From JAYODZ01 sp965662735 (lineage in GTDB: Bacteria > Pseudomonadota > Alphaproteobacteria > RS24): a DNA stretch of 15,411 bases. The position numbers were made by a program, and so were the translations under genes. Under the pieces are notes generated by a model that worked only from the letters and a program-made list of their open reading frames with translations, did not search any database and was not told the DNA's origin. Positions 12,676 to 15,411 of the stretch are shown here, in pieces. Numbering within the stretch: the first letter of the stretch is position 1; the number at the start of each line of letters is the position of its first letter. The stretch is from the NCBI GenBank assembly GCA_965662735.1, contig CBFIIU010000023.1, positions 1 through 15,411 of the forward strand. Direction: 5' to 3'.

Positions 12676-13146
12676 ATGTCTCGTCGTCACCGCGCTGAGA
12701 AACGCGTTATTAACCCCGATGCCAAATTTGGTGATGTTACCCTCACCAAATTCATGAACAGCTTGATGCTGCATGGCAAAAAGTCCACTGCTGAGGGCAT
12801 TCTTTATGGTGCGCTTGATCGTGTCGAAGACAAGCTGAAGCGCGAGTCGGTCGCTGTTTTCCACGAAGCGCTGGAAAATGTGATGCCGAGCGTTGAAGTG
12901 CGTTCGCGGCGTGTAGGTGGGGCAACCTATCAGGTTCCTGTTGAGGTTCGTCCGGAGCGTCGTCAGGCACTTGCCATTCGCTGGCTGATTAATGCGGCGC
13001 GCAGCCGGAACGAAAACACCATGGAAGAGCGCCTCGCTGGCGAATTTCTAGATGCTGTCAACAACCGCGGTTCGGCTGTGAAGAAGCGTGAAGACACGCA
13101 CCGTATGGCTGAAGCGAACCGCGCCTTCTCGCATTACCGCTGGTAA
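12676..13146 (+). CDS. rpsG: 30S ribosomal protein S7
   Basis: S7 (156 aa) starts assembly of the 30S head by binding the 3' major domain of 16S rRNA, and its beta-hairpin lines the E site. Visible family signatures are MSRRHRAEKR at the N-terminus, KFMNSLMLHGKKSTAE at about residues 25-40, ENVMPSVEVRSRRVGGATYQVPVEV with the extended hairpin at about 67-91, and RWLINAARSRNENTMEERLAGE, then KREDTHRMAEANRAFSHYRW at the end. The length is normal. GGAG at 12664-12667 lies 8 nt before the start and overlaps the region right after the rpsL stop. In E. coli S7 represses the str operon from the rpsL-rpsG gap. Here that gap is 12 nt, too short for such a structure, so any S7 control would have to use another site, for example the rpsL leader. 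Confidence 0.99.
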   Translation: MSRRHRAEKRVINPDAKFGDVTLTKFMNSLMLHGKKSTAEGILYGALDRVEDKLKRESVAVFHEALENVMPSVEVRSRRVGGATYQVPVEVRPERRQALAIRWLINAARSRNENTMEERLAGEFLDAVNNRGSAVKKREDTHRMAEANRAFSHYRW

Positions 13147-13165
13147 TTTTTGAAAGATCACGATT

Positions 13166-15241
<2,076 letters not shown>

Positions 15242-15273
15242 ATTTGCCCGCGGGCTAAGACGGAGAGAAGAGA

Positions 15274-15411
15274 ATGGCGAAAGAGAAATTTGAGCGGAAT
15301 AAGCCGCATTGCAACATTGGCACGATTGGTCACGTTGACCATGGCAAGACGACGTTGACGGCGGCGATTACGAAGGTTCTTGCTGAGACGGGCGGGGCTT
15401 CATTTTCGGAT
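15274..15411 (+). CDS. tuf: Elongation factor Tu, N-terminal part (partial, 3' cut by window edge)
   Basis: The first 46 codons of EF-Tu read MAKEKFERNKPHCNIGTIGH and continue with the P-loop GHVDHGKT at residues 19-26 and LTAAITKVLAE of the first helix. The start follows GGAG (15262-15265) by 8 nt. This is the str-operon tuf copy, the partner of the one whose end opens the window. The two fragments come from opposite ends of the gene, so their identity cannot be compared here. Asn9 and the SFSD at the cut edge are slightly different from the FERTKPH and TFTAYD wording common in relatives, which is ordinary variation. Position right after fusA is standard. Confidence 0.98.
   Translation, partial: MAKEKFERNKPHCNIGTIGHVDHGKTTLTAAITKVLAETGGASFSD

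Overview
The window is a core informational locus from a member of the Alphaproteobacteria. All genes lie on the + strand, in the order tuf (3' end) - tRNA-Trp - secE - nusG - rplK - rplA - rplJ - rplL - rpoB - rpoC - rpsL - rpsG - fusA - tuf (5' start). Placement rests on gene order (a tuf/tRNA-Trp start, and the str genes rpsL-rpsG-fusA-tuf directly after rpoC), on the short single-span SecE, on the sizes of RpoB (1363 aa) and RpoC (1403 aa), and on the remembered style of the proteins. No finer rank can be given from the sequence alone.

Layout. Positions 1-81 are the last 26 codons and stop of an EF-Tu gene. A tRNA-Trp with encoded CCA follows (169-244), then secE (338-529) and nusG (533-1063) 3 nt apart. 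A 110-nt leader with an L1-site-like hairpin and an 18-bp direct repeat precedes rplK (1174-1602) and rplA (1602-2345), which overlap by one base. rplA carries a 98-N assembly gap (2083-2180). A 248-nt, heavily structured leader, including an L10-leader-like element, precedes rplJ (GTG start, 2594-3112) and rplL (3149-3523). A strong intrinsic terminator or attenuator (3531-3563) lies between rplL and rpoB. rpoB (3624-7715) and rpoC (7751-11962) are followed by a textbook terminator (11984-12010). The str operon then begins with a likely extended -10 promoter (12121-12129) and a roughly 155-nt structured leader before rpsL (12292-12663), rpsG (12676-13146), fusA (13166-15241) and the first 46 codons of a second tuf (15274 to the window end).

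Function. The genes supply the RNA polymerase beta and beta' subunits, NusG (which couples transcription and translation), the L11-L1-L10-L7/L12 part of the ribosome where the translation GTPases act, the decoding-centre proteins S12 and S7, the GTPases EF-G and EF-Tu, tRNA-Trp, and SecE of the protein translocon. The control elements between the genes suit the need for different doses of ribosomal proteins and polymerase: feedback leaders before rplK and rplJ, and an attenuator before rpoB.

I read both strands for an undescribed system and found none. No mobile element, CRISPR array, toxin-antitoxin pair, defence gene or orphan gene is visible, and coding genes plus short leaders account for nearly everything. 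What deserves a second look is in the leaders: possible anti-Shine-Dalgarno pairings before rplK and rplJ, the direct repeat before rplK, the rpsL leader, and the N gap, whose stated length does not fit the L1 family.
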